Shown here: piece after piece, positions 13,501 through 26,519 of the stretch
Numbering within the stretch: the first letter of the stretch is position 1
How the letters are laid out: every line of letters begins with the position of its first letter
Assembly: GCA_023055355.1 (NCBI GenBank)
Contig: JALJCS010000022.1
Span: 11,601,501-11,665,500, forward strand
Source of the DNA: Agelaius tricolor
Taxonomy: Eukaryota; Chordata; Aves; Passeriformes; Icteridae
Direction of reading: 5' to 3'
Length of the DNA: 64,000 nucleotides
Made by a program: the position numbers and the translations under genes
Notes under the pieces: model-generated
The model's database searches: none
Seen by the model: the letters and a program-made list of their open reading frames with translations, nothing else
Told to the model about the DNA's origin: nothing

Positions 13501-13660
13501 TGAAGCACAATGCTGAAGGAAAAGTGGCTCTGAATTAAATCAACCTGCATTAGGCACTGCTTTTCCTTTTCAGAACTTAAGGACTTTCCTGCAGACCATC
13601 CCAATAATGTCACTTTATTCTCTAGTGGGTAATTATGCCTTTAATTTCTAGGCTGTCACC
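10600..13660. other. No gene seen
   Basis: Unique sequence. 11270-11325 may be a worn CR1 scrap (ggctgcaagggaccctcaag). 12105-12180 holds T-rich and TTAAAATAAG-type simple sequence. No coding signal. Confidence 0.55.
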
Positions 13661-13954
13661 AAGCCTCCGTCCTGGGGGTTAAAGGGGCTCAGCCAGGGCA
13701 GCGCAGGAGTCCCAGAACCTCAGCACAAAGGTTTCTTTTGGGATTCAGCAGCGGCTTTTCCCGGGGCTGTGAGTCCATGAAAAGCCTCGTGTGCTGATTG
13801 CGGCATTGTCTGACACCCATCCAGCCCCGGGGCTGGCAATCACCCAGCTCAGGAAGGGGGAATTGGATCAAATTGTTGTTGGCCTCCAGCAATCCCTGCT
13901 GAACACCTGAATTCCCACTGAACATTTTCCTTAACTCTCTTGGCTTTTTCTTTC

Positions 13955-14480
13955 TCAGGCTCTGGTCATCCTCAGAAGTTATTTCTCCAAGCTGTAGCTT
14001 GGAATGTCAGCTGGAGCTGTTGGAATTTTGTCCTGTGTGCTGGGACAGCCACACAATTTCAGTAGTTCTTCCCCTTGGAGCATCCACGTGTTTATCAAAT
14101 GCCTTCTGCTGATTTTCCCAGCATTTTGGTAACCAGTCCTGGGCAGTTTGGAGCCCCACACGCAGCTCTGCTGTCCTGCCTGGAAATTTGGTGATTTGTG
14201 CAGAAGGGAATGGTGTGTCCTGCTTAGTTCATGGCCTGTCCATCGTTGTGGAACTGCTGAATGTATTCCAAGAACCTCTGGGGTCACTGGTGGACATTTG
14301 CTATGTCTATATTGTCTCAAAATGGGTGGGATTTCTTCTGCATTTCTTGAAGTAATGGATGTTATGTTTGTCTGCCTTTGCTTGAAAAAACCCAAGTTTT
14401 GTGTCATGTTTTCATCTCTGTCAGAGTAGAAATTTGCAACCAAGGACCCAGGGTTTGAAACCCTGCTTTGAGCTGAATTT
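13955..14480 (+). mobile_element. Possible degraded endogenous retrovirus pol fragment
   Basis: Plus-strand frames show, in order, a segment resembling the connection region after reverse transcriptase (about 14010-14145) and one resembling the centre of an RNase H domain (about 14250-14345), where a conserved Asp is followed by a Tyr-Val pair. They are broken by stops and a shortened spacer, so nothing is intact. No catalytic polymerase motif, LTR or integrase was seen. The minus-strand open frame 13979-14506 (175 codons) overlaps it and is probably its antisense shadow. Identification is by eye and uncertain. Confidence 0.32.
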
Positions 14481-16716
14481 GCTTCATTTACATTTTTACT
14501 CCACATTTAGTAAATGTATTGATATGGTATTGTATTATTACCTCAGTGATGGGGTAAGGCAGTAAAATGTTGTGTTTTGAATGACATCATACTTTGTTAT
14601 TTCCATGACAGCAAGGTTTGAATGTGAGTTTAACCAGAGTGTCACTGCCACATTTCCCTGGGGGTTGTTGTGCTTGCTGGTGGGATCAAACACATCCCAG
14701 TGTTTGGAAAAGCACTGTGATAAATAGAAATTATTTCTCATTTAGAAGTGAAAAACAAACAGAGCTGGAACTTGGTTTTGATGTGATTGAGTGTTATTTG
14801 GCCAAGCATTGCATTGAAGACTCATTAATTGAGACACTCCTACAGTTTTGTTAATTGTAACCTCTGAGAGATAAATACAGATAATTAATCACCTCTCAGA
14901 TTTGGGTCTGACTGTAAAGCAGAGAACCAAAAAAAAAGAGAACTGCCTCAGTACAAACAGGTCTTCTACACAGCACAGGGAGATTTTTGGATAGCTATCC
15001 AGCTAGCAGGGGCAAAATTCTCATTACACTGAGGACTCTCTGTGCTAACTTTTTGAAAGGCATAAAATAATATGGTTGGTTGCAACAGCAGGAGGCTGGA
15101 CTTGATAATTGGGAAGATTTTTTAAGTCCTGCATTCATAAATTTTAAGATGCTGATGGAAGGTGTCCCTGGCTATGGCAGAGGGTTGGAACTAGATGATC
15201 TTTAATGTCCCTTCAAACCCCAACCATCCTGGGATTCTGTGATAGATATGTATATAACTATATATAAAAGATGTAAAATGCAATATGATGTGACAGATGC
15301 TGTGGTGCCACCCTGAGGGACAGGAGAATCACACTGACACAGGATGTCAGCTGAAAAGCAGCACAGTGAGCTGATCTTTTAATTCTTTTCATTTGAGAAA
15401 AACTAAAAGAATTATCCTTATGAACCATTTCTTTACGTGGAGGGCTAAAATATTACAGGGTTCTCTCCCACTATTTTTATTTTGTTTGATTTATTAATTA
15501 CCAAATCCTTGTATCTTTTTTATTTCCCATTTCTAGTTAAGGTTTGGAGAACCAGAGGGGTTTTACTAAATGAGGAAGGGGATCAGCCAGGAACCATTGG
15601 TGGGCATGGAGCATCTGAAGACAGGATTCAACAAAAGGGAGGAAGGGTGAGAATGGCACAACACAAACTTGTTAAAGTCCCAAAGCTGACTCTGTCTGGT
15701 CCCACAGGTGCTGAGGGTGCCCTGACAAGCTGACAGCACCCAGGAACTCAGGCAGGAGAGGTTTGGGCAGGCTGTGAGAAAAGCCCTTCCCAGGAGGGCT
15801 CCTGTGCCAAGCAGCAGGACAGGGAGCACAGAGGCTTCTGCCTCCCCTCCGTCCCTCATTGTCCAGCTCTGGCCTGGAGAAATCCCTGATTTCTGCTGGG
15901 AGCAGGAGTGGGACTGGGGCCCTCCCTGCTGCTTTTGTGATGCTGTGGTTGGGGCAGATGCAGAATTCACCAAAGAAAAGGTGCAGAGAGGAGATCTCAC
16001 CATTTGTGCTGGGGATAATGGGTAATTAGGGAGCTGCTGGAGGGCACAGCTCAGTGTTACAGCATGGGAAGGAAGACACTGGCCTTGAGCAACAGGTGAC
16101 AAATCTCTGCAGAATAAAATCATCTGAATTACCTTTGGATTTTAAGTAAAAAAAAGGTGCTTTAAGGATTTACCCAAAGGGAGAGAAACATATTTTCAGA
16201 GCCACACACTGCCTGTTTTGGAACAGAGATGTAAGTCCAGGTCCTTTAGATTTCAGTAATTTCCAGCTGATGTCTGGAAACTTAAAGGTCACACCCTTGT
16301 GCCAGAGTGGGAATTGGGAATTCAGCAATTCAGGAATTGGGAGTTAATTAAGAGGAAAAACAATATTTGGAGTAAAAGATGGGTGTAATGACACCCTTTC
16401 TATGGACTAATGGATAGTGAAGGCAGCAGGAGGATTGGAATTTGGATGTAGATTTCTCAGTGTTTCTGTGCCTGTCTGCCTCTTACCCTCCTCTGACGTG
16501 AGGCAGAGTTTTTAGAGAGCTCTTAGGAGTGCATCAAGGGTTTAAAATATATTTATGGTGTTAGTCCTTGTCTCCAAGAGGTCAGGCATTTTCAGATGTC
16601 TCCCATGTTAGAGCTGGGTTACCACAGGCACATTCTTGCTCAGAATTTGATGTGGCATTGAACACATTTAATTGATTTTTTATTAAATACTGATAATAAT
16701 GTCCTGATTTTGTAGC
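14480..16716. other. No gene seen except a CR1 fragment
   Basis: Searched by eye on the plus strand for FANK1 fibronectin III and first ankyrin exons without success. The open frame 15566-16123 (minus, 185 codons) shows no recognisable family and no splice-flanked core. Confidence 0.5.
15060..15245 (+). mobile_element. CR1 LINE 3' fragment
   Basis: ggctatggcagagggttgga actagatgatctttaatgtc ccttc ... gggattctgtgata: the CR1 3' end with the first base pairs of the ATTCTRTG tail. A second partial piece (aggaggctggacttgataat) lies just before it. Confidence 0.82.
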
Positions 16717-16930
16717 ACGTTAATTTCCTTTTCTTCTCCCCTTTTAATGATGATGTTGGCTACTTTTGCTGGTCACCTGGAGATGATTAAGTACCTGAGC
16801 TCACCAGGTGCTTTCTGAGAAGGCAAAGATCTGGGAGGTCACACAACTTTTCAGGGCTGCAGGTGGAGGACAAGGTCCTGCTCTTGCCTGGTGCTTGATG
16901 ATGCTGAAATGGAAGAGTTTTATCTCTACA
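16717..16930 (+). pseudogene. FANK1: Ankyrin-repeat remnant, probable decayed FANK1 exon
   Basis: The plus-strand frame at 16747-16797 reads MMMLATFAGHLEMIKYL, a good ankyrin-repeat helix pair; AGHLEMIKYL is at 16768-16797. Continuing in frame there is a TGA at 16816-16818 where FANK1 has a Trp, then KDLGGHTTF at 16825-16851, parallel to the RDLGGCTAL of human FANK1 as I remember it. At about 16852 two bases appear missing; the next frame (from 16856) gives AAGGG...LAW, parallel to the WAADGGH...EW segment. One stop plus one frameshift make it non-coding. Human FANK1 (fibronectin III plus ankyrin repeats, testis) lies tail-to-tail with ADAM12, which matches strand and position here. No other FANK1 exon was convincingly found. 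Alternative: another ankyrin gene fragment. Confidence 0.6.
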
Positions 16931-19900
16931 GTTTGCAGAGAAGGCAGCATTGTCCCAAAAGTGAGCAGGTAATTTTTATCCTCATGTTAATTCTGCCCTG
17001 ATACATTCCTGAGTCCTTTGGGCTCTTGCTTAATGGAAACTCATTTGCCCAAAAGAATGATGGCAATGGGTTCAGAGAAGTGGAGAATTGTGTAATTCTG
17101 GCTGGAAGACAGAGCAGTGGATAAAACCCTGCTGATATTATAGCAATAACTGGAATAATCTCTAAGTCTTTAGGGCAGTGAAGATTCCATGGCAGTGGTT
17201 TTGTAATTAGACCTTCTCCCTTTACCTTTCCTTCATAGGGAGCAGGGTGTCAGAAAATTAGGAGTTGATGCAGGATATAATAGGGAACCTTCCTTGCTTA
17301 TAATCCACATTTTTAATCCAACTACAACATTCAGTTCTATTTGCAGGTTACCATGAAACAGGAGATAGGCATGATTGCCTAGATTTGGTTTCACACCAGG
17401 CAGGGATGTGTGTTAGCAAACAAAATTGGAGATATTTAGTAATGGCTGAGTAAATATTAGCAAATGGATGGTGCAATTAAAGCAACAGGGTTGCAGCTGA
17501 TAAGCTCTGATCAAGACTGCTGGGTGGCTGAATGAGAAGCTGAAGATTCAGAGATAAGAATTGATGGATGTAATGTTATCCCAATTGAGAAGAGGGGAGC
17601 ACCTGAAGCATGGAGAAATGTAATTGATGACCTGTAAAACAGGCTGAGATTAAAAAAAAAAATAAAAATCAGCTTGATGGAGGCTCCTGCAGGAGTGCAA
17701 GGGGCCAGAGAGGGCTGGGCATGTTGGATAAGCTGAAGTTTTTCTGTTTTTCTTGAAGATGGTCAGGATAATGTGCAACAGCAGTATGGGACTTAAAGTG
17801 TCACTTAAAGCTTGTGGGATAGAATTTAGTTTTGAATTTATTTTATGGAACTGAGGGTGCTTTCTCCTCTCCCCTGACAGATCCCCTGTTCCCAGTGCTG
17901 CCTTGTTGGGGTTTTGTGAGTAGTGATGGAATTCTGTGTCCCTCTGCTCCCAACATCAGCCTGGGCTTATGGTGAACTGGTTCCCCTTAGGGAAGGGAGA
18001 AATGCAGCTTTGGAAGAGGGAAGGAGGATGAAAACCATAGAATGGAGCTTTGGTAGCAAAGCATCAGCTCTGGGGAGCAGGATGGAGCACAATTATTCTC
18101 ACTTAGTGGGCATTGCTGTCCCAGCCATCAGGAGGTTCCAGAGTTTCTGTCTTCATAAATTAATTCTGCTGGGTGTTTGTTACTCCAGGAATTCCATGGC
18201 TGAAGTGTTTGAAATGATATAATTTTTTATTATTTACTGTGTGCACTGCTGTACAGTACAGCCTGCTGTCCATGCTTATGGATTGAGAGGAGAAAAACCT
18301 GAAAAGTTATTTACTGGGACCTGCAGTTCTCTGGGAGGCTTTGCTGGAGGGAAACACATCTTGAGAGGTGAAATTTGAAAAAATTTCTGTTCAGCAGTCT
18401 CAGAAAAGGCTGAGAGCCTTTTCTCTTGAATTTTTTCATCTTCTTTCCAGAGTGTGTCAGGAAAATCCACAAGTGCTAGAAGAAGACAGAAGAGTCCTGT
18501 GACTTTATTTGAATAAAGGGACTGAGATGAAATTAAGGGCTCTTCTTCTTAAATCTCAATTTGTCTTTACAAACCCTAGTTATTATTAACTCAAGCCTTT
18601 TGAACAACCTGGAACATTTGAAACCCTCCTGACTTTGCCAAGTCTGGTCCCCCTGCACCAGGCATGGCAGGCAAATATTGAGAATAAAGCAGACAATGAG
18701 ACATTTTAGCCCATTAAACACCAGAGGTCCTTGGCCATGGCAACTGATGGCCAAGATCTCCCAGACTCTTCTTCCAGCTGAGAATTCCAAACCTCTGGGG
18801 CTTTAGAGACCTTTATCAAGTGGGATGGGTGCACTCATGTCCAGCTGTCCTGGCTGCTGTTCCTGTGCTCCTGCCTGGGTTTATGCACAGCAAAGTCCAG
18901 GGGCAGCAGCTGTGAACTGGCTTTGCAATTGTAGTTTTTTGGGGAATTGTCAGCATTAGCTGAAGTGGTGAAAGGAGAAGTGAATAAGGTTAAAATTCCA
19001 GCAGCAAACAGACCTCCTGTTGGAAAAACCACCCACAAAAAAAGGGCATTGTCACAGCCCTGGGAAACTTTAGGAGTGGGGAGATGTAACCAGTGAGTGC
19101 TGAGGTGGTGCCACCTCACAGAATGGAGAAAATCTCAGGTTATTTCAATAGTGGAGAAAAATCAAAGCTGTAGGAGAAGAGAAATCCAAACTGGGAACAT
19201 CCTGACAGTGTGATTCATCTATTCCAATCAATCCATTTAATTGTCTTTGCTGTTATTTATGGTGGTGCCCCTGGAGATTTATAGTGTTCATCTGAGATTG
19301 CAAAGCTTCATCACAGAAACCAGACACAAAAAAAGGGGGAGAAAATAAAGAAAAAAAAAAATATTCCAACTTCTCCAAAAGATTGGAGAGGTTTTTATAA
19401 AATCTTCCTCTGTAAACACCTTTAGGTTTGAGATTTAGATAAAGCTGGCTGGGAGAGCCACAACAACACAAGAGCACAAAGGGGATGTGACAAAAAGAAG
19501 GAAGGAAAGGCAGGAAAACAACCCCAAAGTGATAAAGAGGGGAAATGTGAAGAGAGGATTTGCTGGATGTGGAAGGGCAAAGGTTTCAGAGAGTTTCTTG
19601 AAGGGAACTGAATAGGAAATGTGCTTTTTTAGGGGCAGGCAGTGCTCTGGGGTTAGTGCTAAAACAGAGACCTCTGAGCCCAGGCACTTTCCCCTCTGGC
19701 TGTGGGGAAGGACAGCCCTGCTTGACACTGGAAATTTCATCTCCAGAAAGTTTAAAACATAAAAATGGCATTAAAGCCGTTGCCTTGTAGTTTGTTATGC
19801 CTTACTGAATCCTTACTGAATGTTGGAATTCTATAAAATCTCCCTGCTGTCTTAAATCCACACAATTTTCTGTCTTCAGAGCTGTTCTTTTGGTTAGTAA

Positions 19901-21649
19901 TTACAGGTAATAGCTTGAATGTAACTGGAGAGGAAGGGATAATCCAAAATGTGCCCAAACCACATTTTTAGGGAAAAATATTCTACAAACTGAATGTATT
20001 CATTGAATGAATAAATTTTCATACATTCCTAATGCACTCCAAAATTGTGCTCGTGATAAACAAGGAGTTTAATGAATTTTCTCAGCTGTCCCTGACCTAT
20101 ATTTTAATTTCAATATGAATATCTTGTGCAGACTGCCTAAAAATTCTCCCAAACCATCTACTTGTTGCAGTTTCCATGTTACTGGGCTTTACTTAATGCT
20201 GAAATGCAATTAATGGGTTCTCTAGCAGTGTCAGGGCTCTGCTTGGCATCCTTGTGTGGGCATTCAAGCACTTTGGTTGTTGATGCTTTGTTAAAACCTG
20301 ACTTGATAGTTTAATTCCAGGCAGCAACAGCCCGGATTAGATGGGTGTAGGATGGAGATTCCACCTTTCAAACAGGATTTAGGGTGATTTTTCCACGTGG
20401 GGCTGCAGGAGGAGTTACCCAGACTTTATTGGTTCTGTTTTTGGGGTTTTTTTTCCTTTTCTCTTTACCTTTCAGTATTACAAAAGACTGGAAGTTTTCA
20501 CAGGTAGGTATAAATAATCCCTATATAGAGGTTTTCTGCCTCTGAGTTTATTTTTAAAACATATTTCCTTCTGGATTTGTTGTGATTTTTGGAGCTTTGA
20601 TAATTTGCTAGAAGTCAAGAAGGAAAAACAAAGAGAAAAATTGCTGTTCCCCAGTTTGGAGATGAGGCCTCAGATAACTTTGATTTTTCCTACCAAGTCA
20701 GTGCAAAAATGAATATTTGGCCCCAAATGCTGTAACTTGCCTGTTTCACCTCTATTATTCAGATTTCTGGGTCCTTGGCACTGTAAATTTTGGAGCTCAG
20801 CCTCCTCTTCAGCATCTCCTCCTGCATTTGGATTTACAGACACTGAATCCTTACAGAACCCTCTTGCACAGAGTTAGATGTAAAGCAAGAAATTCAAATA
20901 AACAAGATACTTTTTGGCATTCCCCTGAGGATATTACAAAACTGCTGGAAATTAAATACTGATTTTTTTTTTCTTCTCTACTGCTTCCTTTTCTTCTTCA
21001 AGACCTCTTTTCTTTCATGACTGTCTCTTGAGTAAACAAAAAAATAGCATTTCTTACCCAACCTTGTTAATACCCATCTTTAAATTTTCCAAGGAGATGC
21101 TTCTTTACTTCAAATCATGAGCTGCTTGTGCAACAAATTTAGCTTCAGCTCTAGAAGTGAAAAATATGTTCAGATTGTTAAGGCGTCTAAAATTCTTACA
21201 GAAAATTAGGCAAATTAATGAATCTTTGTAGAAAATATATGTTGATATATTTTAGTTTTTGGTTTTTAGAATTAAGTAGTAATTTACAGTTTTAACAGTA
21301 AAATAATCTGGTATATTTGCTAAATAAAAGCAAGTAATATATGTTAAGTATATAAATGATCTGAGGTCTTTTCAGATTGGTTCCTGAAAGTTATGGTTTG
21401 GGGGTTTAAAAAGTAGGTTTAGAGGTCTTTATATCAAGTAACATCAAGATTGCAGAGTAAACCACTGAGAAATGCAAAATTCAATTGCTTAAAAAAATCA
21501 GAAAAAATCCAGTCCTTTCCTGCAAATCCAGCATAATCTAAGATATGGCACATACAAAAGGCAATCTGGTGGATAGAACTTTTAATTTTTGCTGTGGGTT
21601 CTTGCAGCAGTGGGAACACACAGGCAGGAAGATGCTCTTCTCTCCTACC

Positions 21650-21862
21650 CTCCTTCTTTAAGGGAAGAATTTCTTCCCAATATCCGATCTAAACATTCTC
21701 TGCTGCAGCTTGAGGTCATTTCCTCTCCTCCTGTCCCTGTCCCCTCCTGGCAGGGGCTGTGCAGAGCCACAGGGTCCCCCCTGAGCCCCTTTTCTCCAGG
21801 CTGAGCCCCTGCCCAGCTCCCTCAGCCCCTCCTGGTGCTCCAGACCCTTCCCCAATTGTTCT
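21650..21862 (-). mobile_element. CR1 LINE fragment
   Basis: aatttcttcccaatatccga tctaaacattctctgctgca gcttgaggtcatttcctctc ... ctccaggctgagcccctgcc: the 3' UTR-proximal part of CR1, complement orientation. Locally GC-rich for this region. Confidence 0.82.
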
Positions 21863-22800
21863 TAAGTGCATTAAATTTAAATATGTAAGAATTGAGGTCT
21901 GAAATAAAGCAGAAACATGTACTGCTCACCTCTACAGATACACGTGGTCTTGTACACTGGTTAAAAAAAATAAAAGAGGGTCATGGAAATGAAAAGTATC
22001 TTTTGTCATGATGATGATGATAATGTTGGATATGAATTCCTGAATGAACTGAATCCCAAGAGTTCTAAACGTTCAATGTGCTCCAGGTTTTTAATTTCTC
22101 TTGTAAGTGTTGTGTGAAAAGGGCAGCTGTCTGTAATTTGTGGGGAATGTTTCTGTGTGGTCTCGTTCTGTGGAAGGATGGTCCCTGTGCAGAACGAGTT
22201 TCAGCCTTCCTGAGTTCAGAAAATGATGTTTTGCAGAGTGAGATAAAGAAAGAATTTGTTTACTGTTACATGGCAATTTACAGTTAAATTGGAAACTGCT
22301 GTTATTTGATTGGAAGTTAATAAAAGAGAATATTGCATACTCAAACGATCAGAAGAAACCAGAATTGAAGCAAAGGGGGAAGCTCTGTTATCTCTTTATA
22401 CTCTGAGCTTCTGAAAAGGCTTTTAAAATATTCCATGAAATTAAAAGGAGATAAATCTTGCTACCCTGATAATTGCTAGCATTTACAAACAATCTGGGAA
22501 TACTAAACCCAAGGGACTTGATGGGGAGAAAGATGGTAAATATGCAATTTTCCTTTTGTTTACTGCCTATTTATTAATTTTCTTTGGTGTTTTGTACTTT
22601 CTGTTCTATTGATTAGCATAAAGGCAGCTTTAGGGAGAGCACACTCTGTTCCTGCCTTCCCTCTGGAAAGGGAGCCTGGCTGTGGCAGCATTCCAGGGGT
22701 GTGGGACAGGACAGAAAGGAAGAATCAGCCCCAAAAAATCTCTCCCACCAAGATAAACTGAGACCCATAAAACACTGAGGATTTAAAGGTTGGTGTAACC

Positions 22801-22866
22801 TTAATTATTAAAGGTGATTTAGAAATTATTAACCTTTAATTATTAAAGGTGATTTAGAAAAGGTGA
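22801..22866. repeat. 35-bp tandem duplication
   Basis: ttaattattaaaggtgattt agaaa occurs at 22801 and again at 22836, then aaggtgattt a third time in part. Confidence 0.88.
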
Positions 22867-23261
22867 TTTGCTGAGCAGGGAGGTGGAGGAATTTATGATG
22901 GCAGGACTGAATTTATTATGCCAGGGCTGGTGCAAGGAGCACACCTTGGATTTCACACCCTGCTGTATCCCACAGGAATTTATTTGCTTACAGATGTAAA
23001 ACCATTCACCTGCTCTCCACAGTGGAATTTTCCATGCCATCTGCATTTCTAATCATGAAGGCACTAATTAGGTGGGAAGGCACCTCAAACCAGCTACTAC
23101 TGATAAAAGTCCCTAAAAGAAAAGAAGGATTTGATGGATCATTTGGTGTCATCTCTTGTTGTCAGGTGTTGTTTCTTGTCCCGTTCCACCCAAGCTACAG
23201 GTCCTTTTCTGCCTGTAGAATTTTGCACCTGATAATATAAATATAAATATATTGGTTTAGT

Positions 23262-23342
23262 TGAGGTGTTAGGGCATGGGATGGACTCAATGATCTTTAA
23301 GATCTCTTCCAACCTAGTCATTCTGTGAGTTCTGTGAAATAT
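23262..23342 (+). mobile_element. CR1 LINE 3' end
   Basis: gggatggactcaatgatctt taagatctcttccaacctag tcattctgtgagttctgtga, including two copies of the terminal 8-bp tail repeat. Confidence 0.75.
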
Positions 23343-25784
23343 AAGTAATAAAATAAATATAAAAAATATAAATAAAAGAAATATAAAAAAATATAAAATT
23401 TGCAAATTGCTGACTGGAAGGATTTTACATTTTATGGCTGTTGCCTACATTTCACCCACACTTTGCTGTGAAAAAAATCACCCTGTACTATTCAGTAAGA
23501 AATTTTACTGGTGTCAAGTAATGGTATCAATTTTTACAGGATCTTTGGGTTTTGTTACCTGTGTTTCAGACAGAGAATTGGGTTTTTTTTCCCCAGACAT
23601 CTAGAAATCTCAAAGTTTAGCCATGTCTTAGATGGTAAGTCTGGTAGATAATATGTTCTTCTTAACTGTAGGACTAAATTCCCTGTCCCTGGATACCTGT
23701 GCTTGTTTTAGTGGGAATAGTTAAGAAATTTAACACATGGGGGGGTGAGGTGGCTGCTTGCAGTGACAGGGACACAGCTGGGTGCCCTGTGTGGATATTT
23801 CTATTTTCTATATTTTAAAGCCCGCCTAGGCTGGTTGTATTTAAGTTTATACACGTGCCAAGTCTTACCCAGGCTGCTCCTGGTAAATTCAGAACTCCTG
23901 ATGCTGATAACAGACACCTTTTAGTCATTTCATGTCACCTTTCACTACCCACAGTTTCACCTTGTGGTTTTCAGCAATTTGCAGAAGGAATCTGATAAAA
24001 TGGGAGCATTCAAAAAGCAAACTGAGCTCATGTGGCTGCTTCAAATGGAGGTACCCCCTACTCTAGATACAAAAAAAATTAGTATTTTAAATACAGAAAT
24101 ATGTAAAGTACATAAAAAGCATCATTTTGGTTCCCCAAACCTTCTGTTGTGATTCTCCACACACAAAGCCCTGTTGCTGCTTTAAGAATTGAAATACATT
24201 TGTGAAGCTTTTCCTTTGCTATAGAGCACCAAACTGAGCTGGGGTGTATTTTGGTTTGTTCAGTTTCTCCATAAACATGAAGGTTGTGCTGCTATGAGGG
24301 GGAATAACTGGGAAAATGAAATACAATGACACTCCCTGAAGCCAGGTCTGAGTTTCTATCAATGCTTTTATTTTTGCTTAAGGAAACAAAAACCACAAGC
24401 AATGAGGAAACCATTGAATGTGATAGTCCCTTCTCCCTCTGCTTCAGCTGATAATTAAAAATTGCTGTTTTTACAGGTGAAACTGTGTTCAGCAGTGCTA
24501 CTGAGAAGGCACAGAAGAGATCAGGTGTAATCACAGAGCAGAGATGAACTTTTTTTAAATTTTTTGGATAATCCAAGTCTATGTATTAAAATACACATTT
24601 TGATTTGGGAATTAAGGAACCTGGAGCAACCTTGTAGAAGTTTAATACAAAACAGTAGTAAATATGCAAAATACAGGTGATAAGCAGAGCAGTGAGGCAA
24701 AAGGAAATAATATAAAATTTGATTTTTAAATGTAATTCTTTGTCATCCTTGGCTTCCCCCCAGCCCTGGGTATAATGCACTGCCAGTCTAATCAGGACAA
24801 CAATGAGATGGTGGAATTTAATTACCAAAGCATCAAAAAGGAGATGGCACAGGGAGGCCTGATATCTGCATTAATATGGACTGAGCAGGCTGTGCTTGAG
24901 GAAAATGAGGTTAAAACCACCACAGCTTGGTGATGTACGGTACTTCTTCAGTGAGAGGACTTCTCCCAGGTGGATACATCCCCTTTCAGCACAGAGATTT
25001 CTGGGAGGTCTCAAACAGTAAGGTGAAAATTGAGATTACAGTACAGCTGCAGACACAGAGTGAGCCTTTGGTTACATGCAGGTCACACCTTGTGTGCAGG
25101 TATTGGGCATTTCACCCAGTTCCAGGAGAGATTTTGTCTTTTCACCCTGCCATATTTACTCAGAAGTTGGGTAAGGACCATTGAGATGGAGCTGTTTACA
25201 CATTTCATTGATCTGCATCAGCACCCCTTAAAGAACAAAACTAAGAGATCTACATAGGACCAACAGAGCAGAATTATTCAAGTTCAGTGAAATATTACAA
25301 AAAAAAGGTTTCCTTTTTAGGAAAACTCAGCTATGGTAAAAATATCTACTACAGTGCACTGCACTGTAATAAATATTCAACATAAATTAATAATTTACAA
25401 GTACCTGAGCAAGTATACAGAGCACCATAGCACAGCACAGCACCAAAGGCAGTAGCTCAGAATTCTTAAAAATAATGCTGTTTTAAACATTAAAAGTTCT
25501 AAGTATTGTCATAGAAATGAACTCCAGCTGGAGTTGAAAGATAGTGCAAACTTCTGTCTTCACTTTTTAAAATAAAGGTGTCAGATTTTCATTTCACATC
25601 CATAGTGTTGCTGGACCTGGATACCTGTGGTGGATGTTTGGGAGCAGGCCTGTTGGAAAGAAAGAAAACAGCATATTGTTACTTAATCTCCATTTCTTTG
25701 GGTGCTCATCAATTTTGTACCTGATCAAAAATGTCAGTAATGGTACAGAATTCCAGGTGGTCTCCAAAAGCTGTAGGGGTCAGC

Positions 25785-25905
25785 TTGAAATGTTGTTGCT
25801 TTCAGAATTTCTGACTAGAATGGACAGCCAGGAGTTTAATCAAAGTTTCTTTGTGCAATTTTTTTGCTAAAATATAGGAGACAATATTGGTTCTATTTTT
25901 AATGT
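25785..25905. repeat. 120-bp block duplicated at 27557-27680
   Basis: gaaatgttgttgctttcaga ... atggacagccaggagtttaa tcaaagtttc ... tctatttttaatgt recurs 1.77 kb further on, with about 12 differences, where it interrupts an LTR-like repeat. Origin unknown. Confidence 0.88.
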
Positions 25906-26519
25906 TTCTGAGCACTTCAGTGCTTTACTGGTAGAATTCTTGTAGCTTAAGACACCAGTTTTATCTTCCTTGGAGCTCACTTTATTCACAGGAAACTGAG
26001 GAATATTGGGCAAGAAAACAGCATTGACTAAACTCACTAACATTGGGTGTAGTTATTCCACTTCCTATTTTTTTCAAACCATTAGACTTTTGAAGTGCAC
26101 AATTTCTATGCTTTTTGAATCTTTTGGGTAACATTTTCAGATGATGGCAACTGATGTTTCCTTGGGAAATAGGTGATCAGGAAATCACTTTTTTGGTGGC
26201 TGATTTTAACAGTATTCAGATGGGGGGAACTGTGGAGAAAATTCATTTTTTTATTGGTTAGTTTTGTAAATATACAGCCAGGTGTTTACAGTCAAGCCTT
26301 CACAGGTATTATAAATCCTCATATTCTGTGGGAGTCAGAGCAACTGTGCTGGTGCACTCCCAGTGAGAAGCAGCATGATGAGTAAAATTAGAGATGGAAA
26401 TTATGTTGGAAGTGGTTGTTGCAGCAGCTCCTTGAGCTGTTTTAGCCATGTTGCTGTGAAGTGCTAAAATCCAGGTGTTGGGATTGATACCTTTTTGGGA
26501 CTGCCTAAAAACAGAGGCT

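Larger units (their letters stand above)
16931..26519. other. No exon recognised; expected to contain the ADAM12 3' end
   Basis: By the human arrangement the last ADAM12 exon and its long 3'UTR should fall here, between the FANK1-like remnant and exon 27193-27081. Searched by eye for a phase-2 acceptor followed by a Pro/Tyr-rich terminus and stop; none was convincing. The region holds two CR1 pieces (21650-21862, 23262-23342), the 35-bp duplication and the 120-bp block at 25785. Confidence 0.45.

Noticed and set aside
18276..18330. Acceptor-like agaactgcag followed by a quick stop as the last ADAM12 exon
   Set aside because: It gives only Arg-Ser-Gln-stop in the required phase, with no likeness to the known tail; probably chance.
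25740..25860. NGTEF...LEMLLL...EF on the plus strand as a later FANK1 ankyrin exon
   Set aside because: About ten residues can be lined up with the last FANK1 repeat only with a gap, and the same block is duplicated at 27.56 kb inside an LTR. Too weak to claim.
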